From the NCBI GenBank assembly GCA_028622995.1, contig JAJQJQ010000066.1:496001-560000 (forward strand): DNA of 64,000 nucleotides, read 5' to 3'. This DNA is from Panagrolaimus kolymaensis (lineage: Eukaryota > Nematoda > Chromadorea > Rhabditida > Panagrolaimidae). The notes below the pieces were generated by a model. It saw only the letters and a program-made list of their open reading frames with translations, was not told where the DNA came from and searched no databases. Shown piece by piece: positions 1 to 13,200 of the stretch (within the stretch, counting starts at the first letter, position 1; every line of letters starts with the position of its first letter). The translations under genes and the position numbers were made by a program.

Positions 1-3000
1 AATAAAGAAATCTTAATTGCCTTAAGGCGGCTTGCTTGCTTGCTTATTTGAGCTTCGAAATATTTCTTATTACCCGTAACCCAAATATGCTGGCTGCATC
101 ATCCATCTCATTCTCATGGGATTGGTTGGGTTAAATCAACAAAAAAAATTTTAATTTCATCTTTTTTACTCTTTATTTTTATTTTTACGTTTTTAAAAAA
201 AGAAATTAAGAGTTTACTTAAGAGCCATCTTTGCACAAAATTAAAACGTTTCTTAAAATTTTATGCAAAATTTCTTTTCCATTTTTGGACCTCATGCCGC
301 TTTTATTTTTCACGTCGACTATGTATTTCTTTGGTTGATAGGAACCACTTTTTTCTTACTTCAGTTTCTCGATTTTTCGATTGTATTTTTTTTATTTTAC
401 TTCGAAATAATGTTTTAAAATTATAAACAAGATTTTCTTCCTCTTCATTTTTTTTCTTCTCAAAATTTTCAGATTTAAGTTTTTTTTCTTCAGCTCTTTT
501 TTTCTATCTGCATCAAAGCTTTTAAGCTTCATGCAATTCCGTTTCAAGTTTTTTTTATTTTTCTCCCAAAAAGGAATGGCTTTGAATAATTTATAGTTTT
601 TTTGCTTTCGTCAATTCTTTCCTTTTTTTTTCTTTTTGCTATATTTTTAAGTTTTTTTTCGGTTTCATTGTTTCTGAATTTTTATATTGTTTGGAAGAAC
701 AATAAAATGCCACATCGATGTCATCTTTCAAAATGTGATATGAAATTTTATTTTGAAGCGTTTAAGCATAAATCGAGTTGACAACAAGCTTTCTTCTTTT
801 TCTTAGTTTTTATTTTGTTAAAAATATTTCTAAACAATAGAATTCTTTGTGGGCATCAAAAAAGAAATATGTATCATTTATTTTTTTGTGATGAACAGCC
901 TATAGCGAAAAAGCGAAGAAATATAAAAAATGGCAGCAATTTTTTATATTATTTTTTTATCAAAGAAAAATGTCAATGTTTTGATTTTCTGCTCTTCTTC
1001 TGCGTTCTTTGCTATTTTTAGGGACAAAAATTCCCACTTTATCGATGTGTTTTTCTTGTTTTGCAAAAAAGAATATATAACAGATTTTTTTCTTTGAAAT
1101 TTGTTTGATTTTTCTTTCATAATGTACCTTTTTTTGACCTTTATTATTCCTTTTTATTGTATCTTTTGTCTTTTGCATTATTATTTTTTCTTTTTTTGCA
1201 GAATAATTTTGCATCGATCAAAACATTTTTTTTGTTTTTGCACGTCGGTCACAACTTTCTTGATTTTTAGGAGCGATAAATAAGAGATAAAGATAAAAAG
1301 CTGGAAAATATTTTTATCTTTCATGACTGTCATCCAAAGTGATATTAGGAAATTTAAAAATTAAGCCATAGCAAAAATATTTTTATTCGATTTTTTTAAA
1401 GCTTATTCGATTTTGGTGCCAAAAAGAAATAGGAAGAAAAAAACTTGAAAATTCTAATTTCCGGTCTCAAACTTGTTCATTTTTCGAAATTTATGTTATT
1501 TCTCTGCTTTACAAGTTTCTTCCCTCACTTTTTTTGGTGCTCCCAAACAAAACTTTTACTTCCCACCATAAAGCGCATAGAATGGAATTATATTTTGAAG
1601 TTGTAAATTATTTTCCAATTTTTATTATCTCTGCTGTAAGCACATACTTTAATACTCATTTCAAATGATTCAAATTTGTTGTCATAAATCATCTATAAAA
1701 AAAGTAAAGTAAACCAAAAAACTTTAAAAAAATAATGTTTTCGATAAACCGCAGCAGCCCTTTAAATCATGCAATGAGAATATACATTGTAGCCATAAAA
1801 GGATTTAAAAGCATTTATAATTTTTTTGAATCTTAAAAAAAACATTTTTTTCTCTGCTGAAGTATTAAAAGAAAGGCGTAGGCATTTTTGTTGTTTTTGG
1901 CAAAAGAAAATAATATTAATGATTTAAATCTTTAAATTGTGACACTTTTTTTCTTTTTCAAATATTTATAATCCTTTTTTTAGAATTTATTTTGTTAGTT
2001 TTTTTGCGTTGTTTGTTTTTGTCTCCAAAAATATATTTCTTTTCTTTTTACAAAAAGTAAGTATTATATTGAGTAATGATGTGATTTAATCATAAGTATC
2101 TTTTTCTCTTTGCCCATCCATGGCAGCGGCGGAGATAGTTGCATTAAGATAGTCAATTTAAAAACTGTAGAAATAATGTTTTTACTTTTACACCGAAAAA
2201 TATGAAAATAATATTTTCTTTTTGACACACTAATTAATTCTCCACGACTTTCGATCTTTTGTGAGTAAAGAATTTGCTTTGAATTTATCTTTGCTTAACT
2301 TTTTTTAAACATAAAAAAATTTGTCAATATTTCAATTTTGCCCTTGCAAAAATCACCAATTGTGTTAGTGTCTCTTTCAATATGACAGTTGTTGGTTGGT
2401 CAAAAACGTTTGGGGTTTTGTTTCTTTCTTCGCTTCTTCTTCTTTTCTTGAGTTCATTAAATAACTTCTTCTTTTTGTTAAAAGTAGGCAAGCGTCATTC
2501 ATTCAAGCTTCTTTTTTTATTGCTCCTTCTTCTTAATCGTTTTTACTATCATTAAAATGAAAGACAGAAAGAATATAAATAAAGAAAATAAAAGAAATTC
2601 TTTGTCGAAATAATCATTTATTGAAATAATTAACAGCTAATAAAAAACCACTTTCTTTCTTTTCTTCTTTTCCCCAAAAATAATTTCTTTGCAGTTCACT
2701 TTTGCTATTTTTTCTTTTTATTTTTCTTTGTTAAAAAAAGTTTGTTAAAAACACATTTTTTATTTTTCCTTTTGTGTTTTTTGGTGCAGAAAATTTTGTT
2801 TCCTCTCATTTTTTCTTCTTCTTCATTTCATAAATTGATTGACTCAAAAAAAGGAAACGTTCTGTTCTTTCTTCTTTTTTTGTTGGAAAAATGACAACAA
2901 TGGTATTTTGTTGATGAGAATCAATCGAAATTGTTTGGTTTTTTTAAATTTGTTTTTGAAATTGAAGTTTGAAAAGGTTACCCTATTAAACTTTTTTGCT

Positions 3001-6000
3001 TCAAACACTGAAAAGTCATTTTCGATGCAGTCCTAATTTTCCTTCGAAGAATCTACAAGCTTTTATCTAGGTTTTTTTGTTGCACCTTAGCATTATAGAA
3101 ATTTGTAAATAAGTTAAAACACATTTGTCTTATATTTTTAAATTCACCAATCCGCTTACATAATTTTTCTGCAAATTAATCTTTTGTAATTCATCCTATT
3201 TGCTTCACTTTATTTTTTACAAACTCTTAAACAACAATTCGTAAATTTTTTTTAATCGTTAAACTCCGTAAAACAAAAAAACTTTTTTCCTTCTAAAAAA
3301 ATCGCATTATAGTTTTGACGTCGTTCGTATCAGCATTTCATTTCACTTGCTTCTGCTAAGCTTTTGCTCAAACATAAACACACTTTTTTCTTCAAAAAAT
3401 CATGTTTTTTTTCGTTTAAATTTTTTTGTTTTCAGCAGCGACTTGCTTCATTCATTCCTAATTATAAACGAGCGCGTAGAAAATTTGTTTTGTTACTTTT
3501 AAATTTCTTTTTAAATTTTTGTATGCTTGCCTTCCTTTTCTTGGTGTTAACAACAACAAAAAAATGAGTTGTATTTTCAAGCGTAAAAAATAATGAAAAA
3601 CAAAAAAATGGAAACTTTGACATGTGTTTTGTCATTTCTCATATTTTTTTTTATCGATAAAATCAGTTTAAAAAACGTCAAAAGTGACTTGTTTTTGAGA
3701 CATATTTCTTTTTTGTTTTTGGTTTTTGAGCGCAAAAATAGTTTTAACTTCCAAAAAAAAAAATGGAAACTTTCTGAAAGTGGCTTCTTTAGATTTTTAT
3801 TATTTTAATAATAGACAAACAAGGAGTATTAGAACTTTTTAACAGTCTAATGTTAGTAGAAAAATTACGTCCCAATTTCTTTGTAGTTTGCACGCATCAT
3901 TTGTATTCAACTTGCAAAAAACAGAAACCAACAAGGAAACTCCGCTCTTTTTCGTTAATAAAATTACGCTTTTAAAAAAATTCCTCCTTCAGAGATAGTA
4001 ATAACTAAAAGATGAGACAAAGCTTAATCGATATATGTGTGTATAAAAAACTCTAGGATAAAAAAAGAAATTTATGCTTTTTAAAAAGAAGAAGACAAAA
4101 AGAAAAAGAAGAAGAAAGGAACATGATTAATGGATTGCAAAATGGCAATATACGTAATCATTTTTTTCTTCGTTTTGTTTTTCACTGATTGCTTTTTTTC
4201 GATCGCTTATTTTTGCTTGCAACAGCACAAAAGGACACCTATCTATCACCTGTCGTAGTCATAAATAAGGAACGCTAGGATGGATGCATTCAACAACAAC
4301 AAAAATGCCTAAAGGCTTAAGAAAAAAAACCAGACGATGAAAAGAAAAGAAAAAATAAAATAAATTTCAAAGTTCAAAAGCAATATAAAAAAAGAAAGAA
4401 AAAACATTTTTTTTCTTTTTTTATTTAATGCTTAAAAAAGCATGTAATTGAAATTTCTTTTTTCTCTTCAACTGGATAGAAAAAAGTTTTTACGCTTTTA
4501 CTTCTTATTCTTAGGCTTTTGAAAAGCTTCCCTCAACATTTGGCAGCAGCAACAACAAAAATTGCAAAGTCAAAAAGCAACCTTTCGTTTCTTTCATTTC
4601 CAAAAGGCGGGTTAGAAAAGAAAAACTTTTTTCCTTTTCCTTTTTTTTTGTGTTTGGAGCCAAGTAAAATATATGTATATATAAAAATCATACGGAAGCC
4701 ACTTAAGCACCACCCACTTTTTTCTCGGTGTTTTTTTGTCTTTCTTTTTTTAAGGTTTTTATACTTTTTGCTTTTTTTTTGGAGGAAGGAAAGTCTTTTT
4801 ACGTTTTCTAATTCATTTTTTTCTTTCTATTTTTAACTTTGTCATTCTCATTATCATTAGTAGGCGATAGTCGTAATTGTAAAGGATATAGGTTCATACA
4901 TTTTTTGTCTTTTAACACAAAAAGAAAAACCTTCATGCGAAAAAAATAAATTTAAGTTTTATTTTTTTTGTTTTTTCGTTGCTTAGGATATTATTGCCAC
5001 GTTGCTTGCTTGCTTATTTATACATAGCTTTTTTTACTTTGACACTTTAAAAAAAATGCATGTTATTTTTTTTTTTGCTTTTGTGAATGCGAAATACGAA
5101 AAACATTATTGAAAAACGTTCAAAAAATGCAAAAATCTCCCTCTTTTTTTTTCTCGCATTTTTTGTTTATGCTCCCGTAAAAAAAAGTGAAAGAGTAACA
5201 AAAAAAAGAAGATTTATTCTGTTTAAAAACATACATAAACGGAAATATTTGCAATAATGAGATAGAAGAGGAGACCAATAACATAAAAACAGCAGCAACC
5301 GTCATAAATACCTTTTCCCCGCATATATGTATTTCCAACACCACCGCTACCAATATGCATGTTGTTGTTGCTCTTCTCCCAATTTGGTATTATTTTCCCT
5401 TCTCCTCTTCTATTTTTTTAAACTGCGTGTGTTTCCATTCATAATTCCTTCCTCTTCATGTTGCTACCGCTGGCTGCTGCTGCTATGCATGCAAAAAATT
5501 AAAACTTTAAAACAAAAAGAGATTTACATCTTTTTTTTTTGCTTCTGTTACATATTTTTTTGAAGCTAAAAAATGAAAAAGTGTGAAAAAAAATAAAAGT
5601 TTTTTTTGCCATTGCAAAAGCAACAAAGAAAAAACATTGGCTTTCCTGTGTCCTCTTTTCCTTACTTCTTTTTTTGCTATTCGGTGTTTCATTCTTCTTT
5701 TTTTTATTCCACCAAAAAACTTTTTCTCTTTTTTTTATTTTCATGTGATCAATTATGTTTCCTTCCTTTTTCGTTTGGCTTTAGTTCTTTTTTTATTTTG
5801 GCCTCTCTCTTTTTATTTTATTTTTATTGAATGTTCTTATCACCTTTTTTGTCTTCCACTCTCATTCATTCTCTCTTTCTAAATTTTTTTTTCAATGATT
5901 GATCTGATAACTATGAAAAAAGGTAAAATAAATTGACTTGTTTTGTACCATTTTATTTCTGATTTTTCAAGGTTAATTTCTACATACTAAAATACGAATA

Positions 6001-6273
6001 ACTGACTTTTGGGATAGCAAAGTGTTAAAAATTTAAATTTCTCGTGCTTTTGTTTTTATTGACGCGAAAATATCTTTTATTGTTCTAAGATTCATTTTTT
6101 ATAGTTTTTCCTTTATTCTTTTCTTCTTCTCTCTTTATTATTTTCCAAAATTCAAAGCTGCTGTTTTTACAAAACAATCAAAATTAATAAAATCTTTATG
6201 TTAAAAAGTGATATATCTGTTGATACAAATGGTCACGTAGAAATTTAATGAAAGATAAAAGAACCATATCTAA
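1..6273. other. Gene-free A/T-rich upstream region
   Basis: No coding exon can be supported here. The stretch is dominated by poly-T and poly-A runs and TTC/AAG-rich tracts; the open frames in it are short and rich in F, K, L and S, as expected from such composition on either strand. Small simple repeats occur, such as the GCTTGCTTGCTT run near position 36. It lies directly upstream of the first alternative exon of the receptor guanylate cyclase, so the proximal part probably holds that promoter, but I cannot point to a specific element. Confidence 0.6.
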
Positions 6274-7264
6274 ATGGCTTCAACAGCGCATTATTTAAAA
6301 TTATATTTAAAATTATTCAAACATGCGCTAATATTTATTTTTATTATATTTATTTCGAATGTTTATTCTCAATCATCAGTATCAACAATTTCACAACCAA
6401 TCAAACCAACAACTTTAGCACCAAGAGTAACAACCTTTTCATTAATTGATGGAGCGGTAAAAAGTTTTCAAGCATCAAGATTAAAACAACGACAACATAC
6501 AATTCCATATCATGCTTTACTAATTTTACCTGCAAAAGAATCAAATAATGATAAATTTGGTTTAACAATTGAAAAGGCTCGAGCTGTTATTGATATCGCA
6601 GTGGAAGATGTGATAAAAGCGGGAATAATGCCTAAAAATTGGATAAACTTAACCGTTCATGATTCTCGATATTGGGAGGATACATCTCTCGCAGAACGAT
6701 GGTCCACGAATGGTGTAGTAAAAGCTTGGTGTGAAAGACGTCTCGACGCTATATTTGGTTTCGCTGATTCTTATTCCCTTGCAACTGTGGCTAAAATTTC
6801 TGCAGGTTTTGGAAATGGTATTCCCATTTTCACTACCGCAGGTCTCACATCTCAAATAGGTTCGAAAAAAGATTTTCCATATTTAACTCGCATGCAAGGA
6901 TCATATCGACAAATGGCGGATAGCATTTATCAACTTATCGCTTATCATCCTGATACTTCGTCATCATCAACATTTAATGTTTCATCAAATTTAAATTATA
7001 AAAATTTGGTTTTTATGTATCATGATAAAAGGCGAGCTTTGAATAAACCTCAACCATCAAAAAATGGTGAAGTACAAGAACAAGAAACTTCGTCGCATTG
7101 TTATTTTTCTCTTTATGCAATAAAACATTATTTTGCTGAAAACTCTGAATATTTTAAAGAAACATGGCAAATCCAAACTCCCGCTGTTGCATTTGATGAA
7201 GAATTACATCGAACTAAAGAGGATGTATATTCGTGGCTTCGAGTTGTTTCACAATATGCTAATG
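6274..7264 (+). CDS. gcy-28: Alternative first exon 1a of the guanylate cyclase (signal peptide + ligand-binding half)
   Basis: Encodes 330 residues: a hydrophobic signal peptide ([15 protein letters not shown]), a Ser/Thr/Pro linker, then the first lobe of an ANF-receptor domain. It aligns with exon 1b in blocks such as [19 protein letters not shown] versus [28 protein letters not shown] versus GVPVFTTSA, and CYFSLYAIK versus CYFSLNAIK. The open frame runs on to 7329, but AATG|GTAAGA at 7264/7265 is a good donor in phase 1, matching the acceptor at 14581. It carries a low-complexity insertion ([11 protein letters not shown]) and a [12 protein letters not shown] loop that 1b lacks. Confidence 0.85.
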
Positions 7265-10200
7265 GTAAGATACATCCCACATTCTATAAAAATTCTTATA
7301 AATTTCTTTCTCAACGAGAAAATAGTTAATCACCAAACACATATAAAAATTTATTCTCAAAATGTCTTAATTCTCTCAAATTACGTGATCCTTTTTAAGA
7401 GGTAGATAAGTAATACAGAAATCACTTGTACCTCTACAAAAATTATGGTTACTACCTCTTTTACACCCGTGTCTCTATGCTTCTTGAAACTTTTGTCTTA
7501 AGATTCATATAATTTTTTTCACCTGTCTTGTCACACATTTTATTTTTTTGCAACATTTTTTAAGTCATTTTTTTTTTCATTTAACTTTTCTTTCTGAAAG
7601 TTTCTTGTTTTTTAAGAAAAAAAGGTTTAATCAACTATGCAAAATATGACTATTCTTTAAAAAAAGTTCTCAAGAGAATAATTTTTTTTAATAATATTTA
7701 AAAGAACCAAACAAACTAAAAAAATATGGGAGCGTCGTCATTGGGAATTTCTTCTTCTTAATGCTTAATTGCACTTTTAAAAAGAGAGTTTTTTCTCAAA
7801 AAAATATTTTTGCAGAATAATAATTTCTTTTCATCGTTAAGTTTTATTGATTTTGAAGTTGTTTTTGGCCGGAGAAATTTATTCTCTTAAATGGTTTTAA
7901 AAAAAAATAGGAAATGATAGATGCAATTAAGGTGGAATGGGTTTTGTGGTTTCATAGGGGATAAATAAAAAGAAAAGTGAACTTGCAATTTTTACAAAAA
8001 AAAATATGACAGAAATGGCAGAAAATCGAATGAAATTTTACTGTAGAAATTAAGTTTAGTTTAGTTCGATTGAAGCAATAAATTTTCTTGATTTTTTTTA
8101 TGTGCTAATTAATCATTCTTCTTATTCGCTTAACTTTACACCAAAGAAAGGAAAAAGAGTATTTCCTAAACTTTTAAGACTTACCTAAAGTTAAAAAAAT
8201 ACAGGGGTAAAAAAGAAGTATTATGTAATTAAGGAAACTTTGTGGTTAAGTTTTTTTCTTCTTTCTGTTTTGATGTCTGCATCTCATTTTTCTTTATCGT
8301 TTAATTTGTTTATAAAAAATGAGAAAACCCTTTCATCAAACTAATTTTTTTTATTTCTTCGACCTTGTCTATTTTTTTGGGTTTATATTGCATTTTGGAC
8401 AAAAAGAATCTATTTTAAAACAGACTAGGCGGGTAGCGCGCCTACGGCGCGCCGAGTAAATGTTACTGTTTCGAAAATATAATGTTTTTTGATTACAGTT
8501 TATAATACGCAGTTCTTAGTAAAATAAGGTCATACATACTACTATATCTGTGAAATCTTTGTGCATTTTACTCTTCAAAAGCCCTTAAAACTCCATCAAA
8601 AATATCCTTAAGATTTTCAATAGCATTTTCATCAATTTTGGATTATTTCTTGACATTTTGTCGTTTTGGGTCTTCGGGATAATTCATTCTACATGTTTCA
8701 AAAAAAGGCTTGCTATCAGAGTTTTTTCTTTTTCTTGAAATCCTCAATCCAAAATTAAAAGATCCTTTCAAATAAGACCTTTAAATGTTTAAAGCGCTTC
8801 AAAATCAACAACCATCGTCATCGCTAACATTCCTTGCAATGCAAGTCTATCTGCATTCATTGCATTCATGTTTATGCAATTTTTTATTTCCTTTATTTTG
8901 TTTTTTTTGGTCATTGAAACCTTCCAATGATATCGGGTCCTTACATCCTCGAAATTAGGTCCTTGGATCCTTCCTTTGATATTAGCTCTACTGATATTAT
9001 TTCATTGGAACCTTTCTCTGAAATTAGATCTCTACAATTCGGATCTTGTGCCCTATTTCGATCCCATGCTTTCTCTGGATCCTATCATCTTTTTTTTAGT
9101 TAACGGATCCTTCACTTGATTTTGGTCCTTGGATCCTTCCCCAGCTATTATCTCTACGGATCCTTGCCTTGATATGTCCCTAATGTTTCATCAAAAGAAA
9201 ACCGCCACTCAGCACCATTTCATTTCCATGAAATGAGAATGAAAAATCCTATGTTGCGCTTTCATTCATGTTTATGCAAATTTTATAAATGTCTCCTTCC
9301 TGTGGTTTTCATTCTTTTGTAACTTTCCCATGAATAGTTTCCGAGCGCGGAATCACAACCTGTTTTACTAGAAAGGAAAGGAAATCATATTATTTTGACT
9401 TGAATGATTTAAAACTTTGATTTTGAAAGTATGGATTATGTGTATCATCGAAAACCACAATTTTATATGGTCTTTTTTAAAAATGTTTTTATGCAAAAAA
9501 GAGAAAGAGTTAAACCAAAGTTTATTTAAATGCATTTTTTTTGTGGCAAAAAAAGTAATCAATAAAATAAATGCGATCAAAGGCGGAAGCAAAAAAGTAT
9601 TTAAAAAAATAAATGCGAGCAAAGCAAATGTTTAACTCTTTTGCAAAGCCATGATTCTTTCTTTCTTTCTGCCTCTATTGTTTTCCACTCCTGCAACCGG
9701 CCGGCCTGCTTGTCTGAAATGCATTTGATCAAAAATAATTATCTATGTTTTATGCTTCTTTTTTTCTGAATAGAAAAAAATGAAAGGTTTTTATTGCAAA
9801 AAGGGGCATCGATCATGTCTGATTTCTTGAATAAAAAAAAGAGTTTGCAAGAAACAAAAAAAGATGGAATGATAAGAAATTGAAGTTTGGAATTTTTTTT
9901 GCATGCAAAAAGTTTGGGTTGATCTAAACTTGTTTTAATTAATTTCAGTCAACGGAAGTTATTGAATGATTATGATGAGTTTTTGCAGAAATAAATAAAT
10001 AAATAAAGAGGATGGAATTGATTGACACTTTTTGCACGAAGGATTATAAAATAATTAAATACAAAAAAAATGGTAGAAAGTAAGGGATCGATTCAACAAG
10101 CATTTTTTCAGTCTTCCGGGAATTTCATAGAAAAGTCTATCAAGTGCTTTATATTTATTAAAATATCAATTTCATAGACCTTTGACAATTTTTTATTCCT

Positions 10201-13200
10201 TTTGTCTCATTTCTACCTTAACTGGGTAAACTCTCACTCGAAATTCATAGACTCTCTTCCAATGAAGTAATTATTAATGGTATTAATTTTTCATAAAAAA
10301 ATCCATTCATTCATTCATGCAAGTCTTTTCTTTATCGTCTTTTATTCTAAACTTAAAATAAAAACAGAAACTCTTAAACTTCCTAACAAAAAAGGAGTGT
10401 TTTTTATTTTAAAAAAATATGAAAGAATTGCCCTCGTGGGAACTTCAAATGCTTCTTTCTCTTTTTTTGAGGTTCTGTTTCCGTTTTCTTCCTTCAAAAA
10501 ATAAAAAGTCGAATACTGAATAACTTTTTCCCTGTTGGCTTGAAGTCTTCAAAAAAAGTAAATCAATTATTTTTATTATTTTTTTTATTTTTTAAATTTT
10601 TGAACTTATAAACTTTTGGGGTTAAAAAGCAACAAAAAAATGGAATGCATACTGTACATATTGGAATACATATTGAAAGGGGAAAAGAAAAATATGTAAA
10701 TTTGCTACCACTCTAATACCAATGGCTATAATTTTTTTTATCGGAGTATTATGAAAACATAAAGAAACTTAATTTTTTGTTTGCACGATATATATTTAAA
10801 ATACTGTATTTAATCCAATATCGAATGAACCTAAAGTTTTTTTTCTTGCACGCAAAAAAACTTGCACCACATTTTCCTCTCTTCCTCTTTACTTCTTTTT
10901 TTTATTACTTTTATAATCTCATATTTTCCCAACAACAAAACCTAAAAAAAATTATTGCTTTTTTTGATGAGTAAAAAAAACAAATGCAAAAAATAATAAA
11001 AACTCTTCTCGTTATGGGTTATGGCTTTTTTTCTGCTGCAAACAAAATATTTTAGAGACTCCAAAAAGTGCAGCACAAAAAAATAATGCGCATTTTTTTT
11101 GTGCATTCGGGTGCCTTTTTTTATTTTGCAATATTTTTGACAAATCCTTTTTTCATCCCTCTTTTTTTTGATGATAGACAATTTTATGGGGACAAAAATA
11201 ATAAGCAAGAAAAAACACAGAAAGCTTGATAAAAAAAAAACAGCTTCAAAAAAATGTTGTTTAGCAAACGTCGGAAGACAAGAAGCAATGGCATGATTTA
11301 TAGCGTCAAAGGAGTTACAGAAGAGTCTTTTAAAAATGTCGGCATTTTTTGTTTCATTTTTTTAAAGAGTGATATTAAAGCAAAGAAGTATATATGTATA
11401 TATTTTTTTTGTGATATCAGCAGCTTTATTGTATCTTTGCTCCCTTTTTTCTAAAGCTTTTGGGAGTAACAAAAAAATATGGGAGCAGCTGAAGAAGAAA
11501 GAAAGAAGAAGCGCAGGAGGCAATGTTAAAAAAGGATGGGATCATTAACTGACTCGACTGAAAAGAAGAAAAAAAATCCTGTTAAAAAACTCGACCCCAT
11601 GAGAAAATAAAAAAGATGAAAACGACGACTTGATGTTTTTTTTTGTTCAGTTGTATTTTATTTTTGAAAAAAAGAGTTTTGCAAGTTTATGCTTCTTTTT
11701 TCCGTGAATGTTGTCTCGTCGTACTTCTCTTGTTGTCTTTTTAACACGAGTAGCATATTGACAACAATGAGAAAGTTGAAGATAGAAGTGTATCGGCGTT
11801 GTTCGTTAACAACTTTTTAACTTTGAAAAATAATTTTTCCAACTTTTTTTAAACCACTCATTTTTTGCTCTGAAATTTCCTTTATATTTTAGTTTCTGAA
11901 TGAAAAACCTTTTCTTTTGCCATAAAAAAAACGCAATGACGCCTGCCTTATTTTTTTCTATTTTTTTTTCGGAAGCTTCTATCAAAATTCGATGATGATG
12001 ATGAAAAAAGAAGTAGCGGCAGCGAGTTGCCGTCGTCGTTGTTTTCGTTGTTGTTAGACCCGTTTCCGCATCTATTTTTTTTTTTACTCAAAAAAAGCAG
12101 CCAGCAAAAGCATTGGGTGCTCTTGTTCTTTTATTTTTTTCTTCTTCTGTCCCAAGTGCCATCAAAGCATCTTTTTTTTCTTCTTCGACTGCTTCTTCAA
12201 CTTTTAACGTTGCATCGAGGGCGACGACGCTTGAAGCTGACGCCGAAAATAACGACAACGACGTTCTTATTTTTTTGATGGCGGTAGAAGTAAAGTCGCC
12301 GGCTTTGACTCTTTTTGAAAAAGAAGTTTCTGAAGAAAAGTTTCTTCTTTTTTTCCCCTCTTCATCATCATCGGATGCTAGCTAGCTACTCTTCTTTTAA
12401 AAAAGCATCAATTTAACCAAATTTTTGACGCCTATTCTTGTCGACTATCTTTCTTTCTTCTTTTTGCGCCGAAAAAAGAGAAAAAGATTTTAAACATTTT
12501 TTGTTGTTGCTGCATTTATTTTTTCTTCAAAAAATACTTTCATTGTATTTACTCCTTATTTTATTTTTAAGCAATTATTATTACTCAAAACGCTTCATAT
12601 TGTTGTTGTTGCCAAGGCCACAACACGTTTATATTTTATACCATTAAAAAAGCTTCCTTCTTCGGTCAAGTGGAAACAAGCTGCAAGTTAAAAGTTAAAA
12701 ATTATTCGTGAGCTACATACATATTTATCAACATCACCTGTTTATATAATATACTTTACTTCTTTGTAACTCGAAAAAAATCTTTTTTATGTGTGTTTTT
12801 TAATGCATCATATGTATGGTTAAATTTTTTTTATCACCATCATCTATGAAATCAATATTTTAAAATAATTTTTGATTCAATTATGGGTGGTCGTCGCTGT
12901 TTTATCTTTGTCCAAACATAACTTTTTTTTTATTACTCAAAAAAACTCACATTCGAAGAATCGAATCATTGCATTCTTCCTTCATTTTTTGTTTGAGAAA
13001 TGTGCATCAATTTTAACGACACCAACAATACCTTCAACGACGACAATAATTCAACCAATTATACATTATTTTGGTGCTATCATAGAATTTTATTATTATA
13101 TTTTTAATATTATATTCAACTTTCACATTTTCTCTTTTCTAAAAATCAAATGTTCCAACGTCGAAGGTGGTGGTGGAAATCACAAAATTTAATGCTGCTA

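Larger units (their letters stand above)
7265..13149 (+). other. Long intron of isoform a and probable internal promoter of isoform b
   Basis: About 5.9 kb of A/T-rich DNA between the two alternative first exons. No further ANF-receptor exon was found in the frames I could read. It contains a GC-rich palindrome near 8436 and a run of degenerate GGATCC-containing repeats near 8930-9180, described separately. The 3' part must carry the promoter of isoform b if that isoform is made from its own start site; this is inferred from architecture only. Low-complexity frames near 12030-12390 look like by-products of CTT/GAC-rich sequence. Confidence 0.55.

Noticed and set aside
815..5882. Many open frames of 60-105 codons on both strands
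   Set aside because: All are rich in F, K, L and S from homopolymer tracts, overlap each other on both strands, and show no domain, signal or splice support.
12027..12390. Overlapping frames with Ser/Ala/Leu-rich sequence upstream of cyclase exon 1b
   Set aside because: Two frames of the same CTT/GAC-rich stretch, with no initiation or splice context linking them to exon 1b; likely non-coding.
12872..13192. Open frame overlapping the start of cyclase exon 1b in another frame
   Set aside because: Ends inside the exon in the wrong frame and has no protein resemblance; the exon 1b frame has a clear signal peptide and domain.
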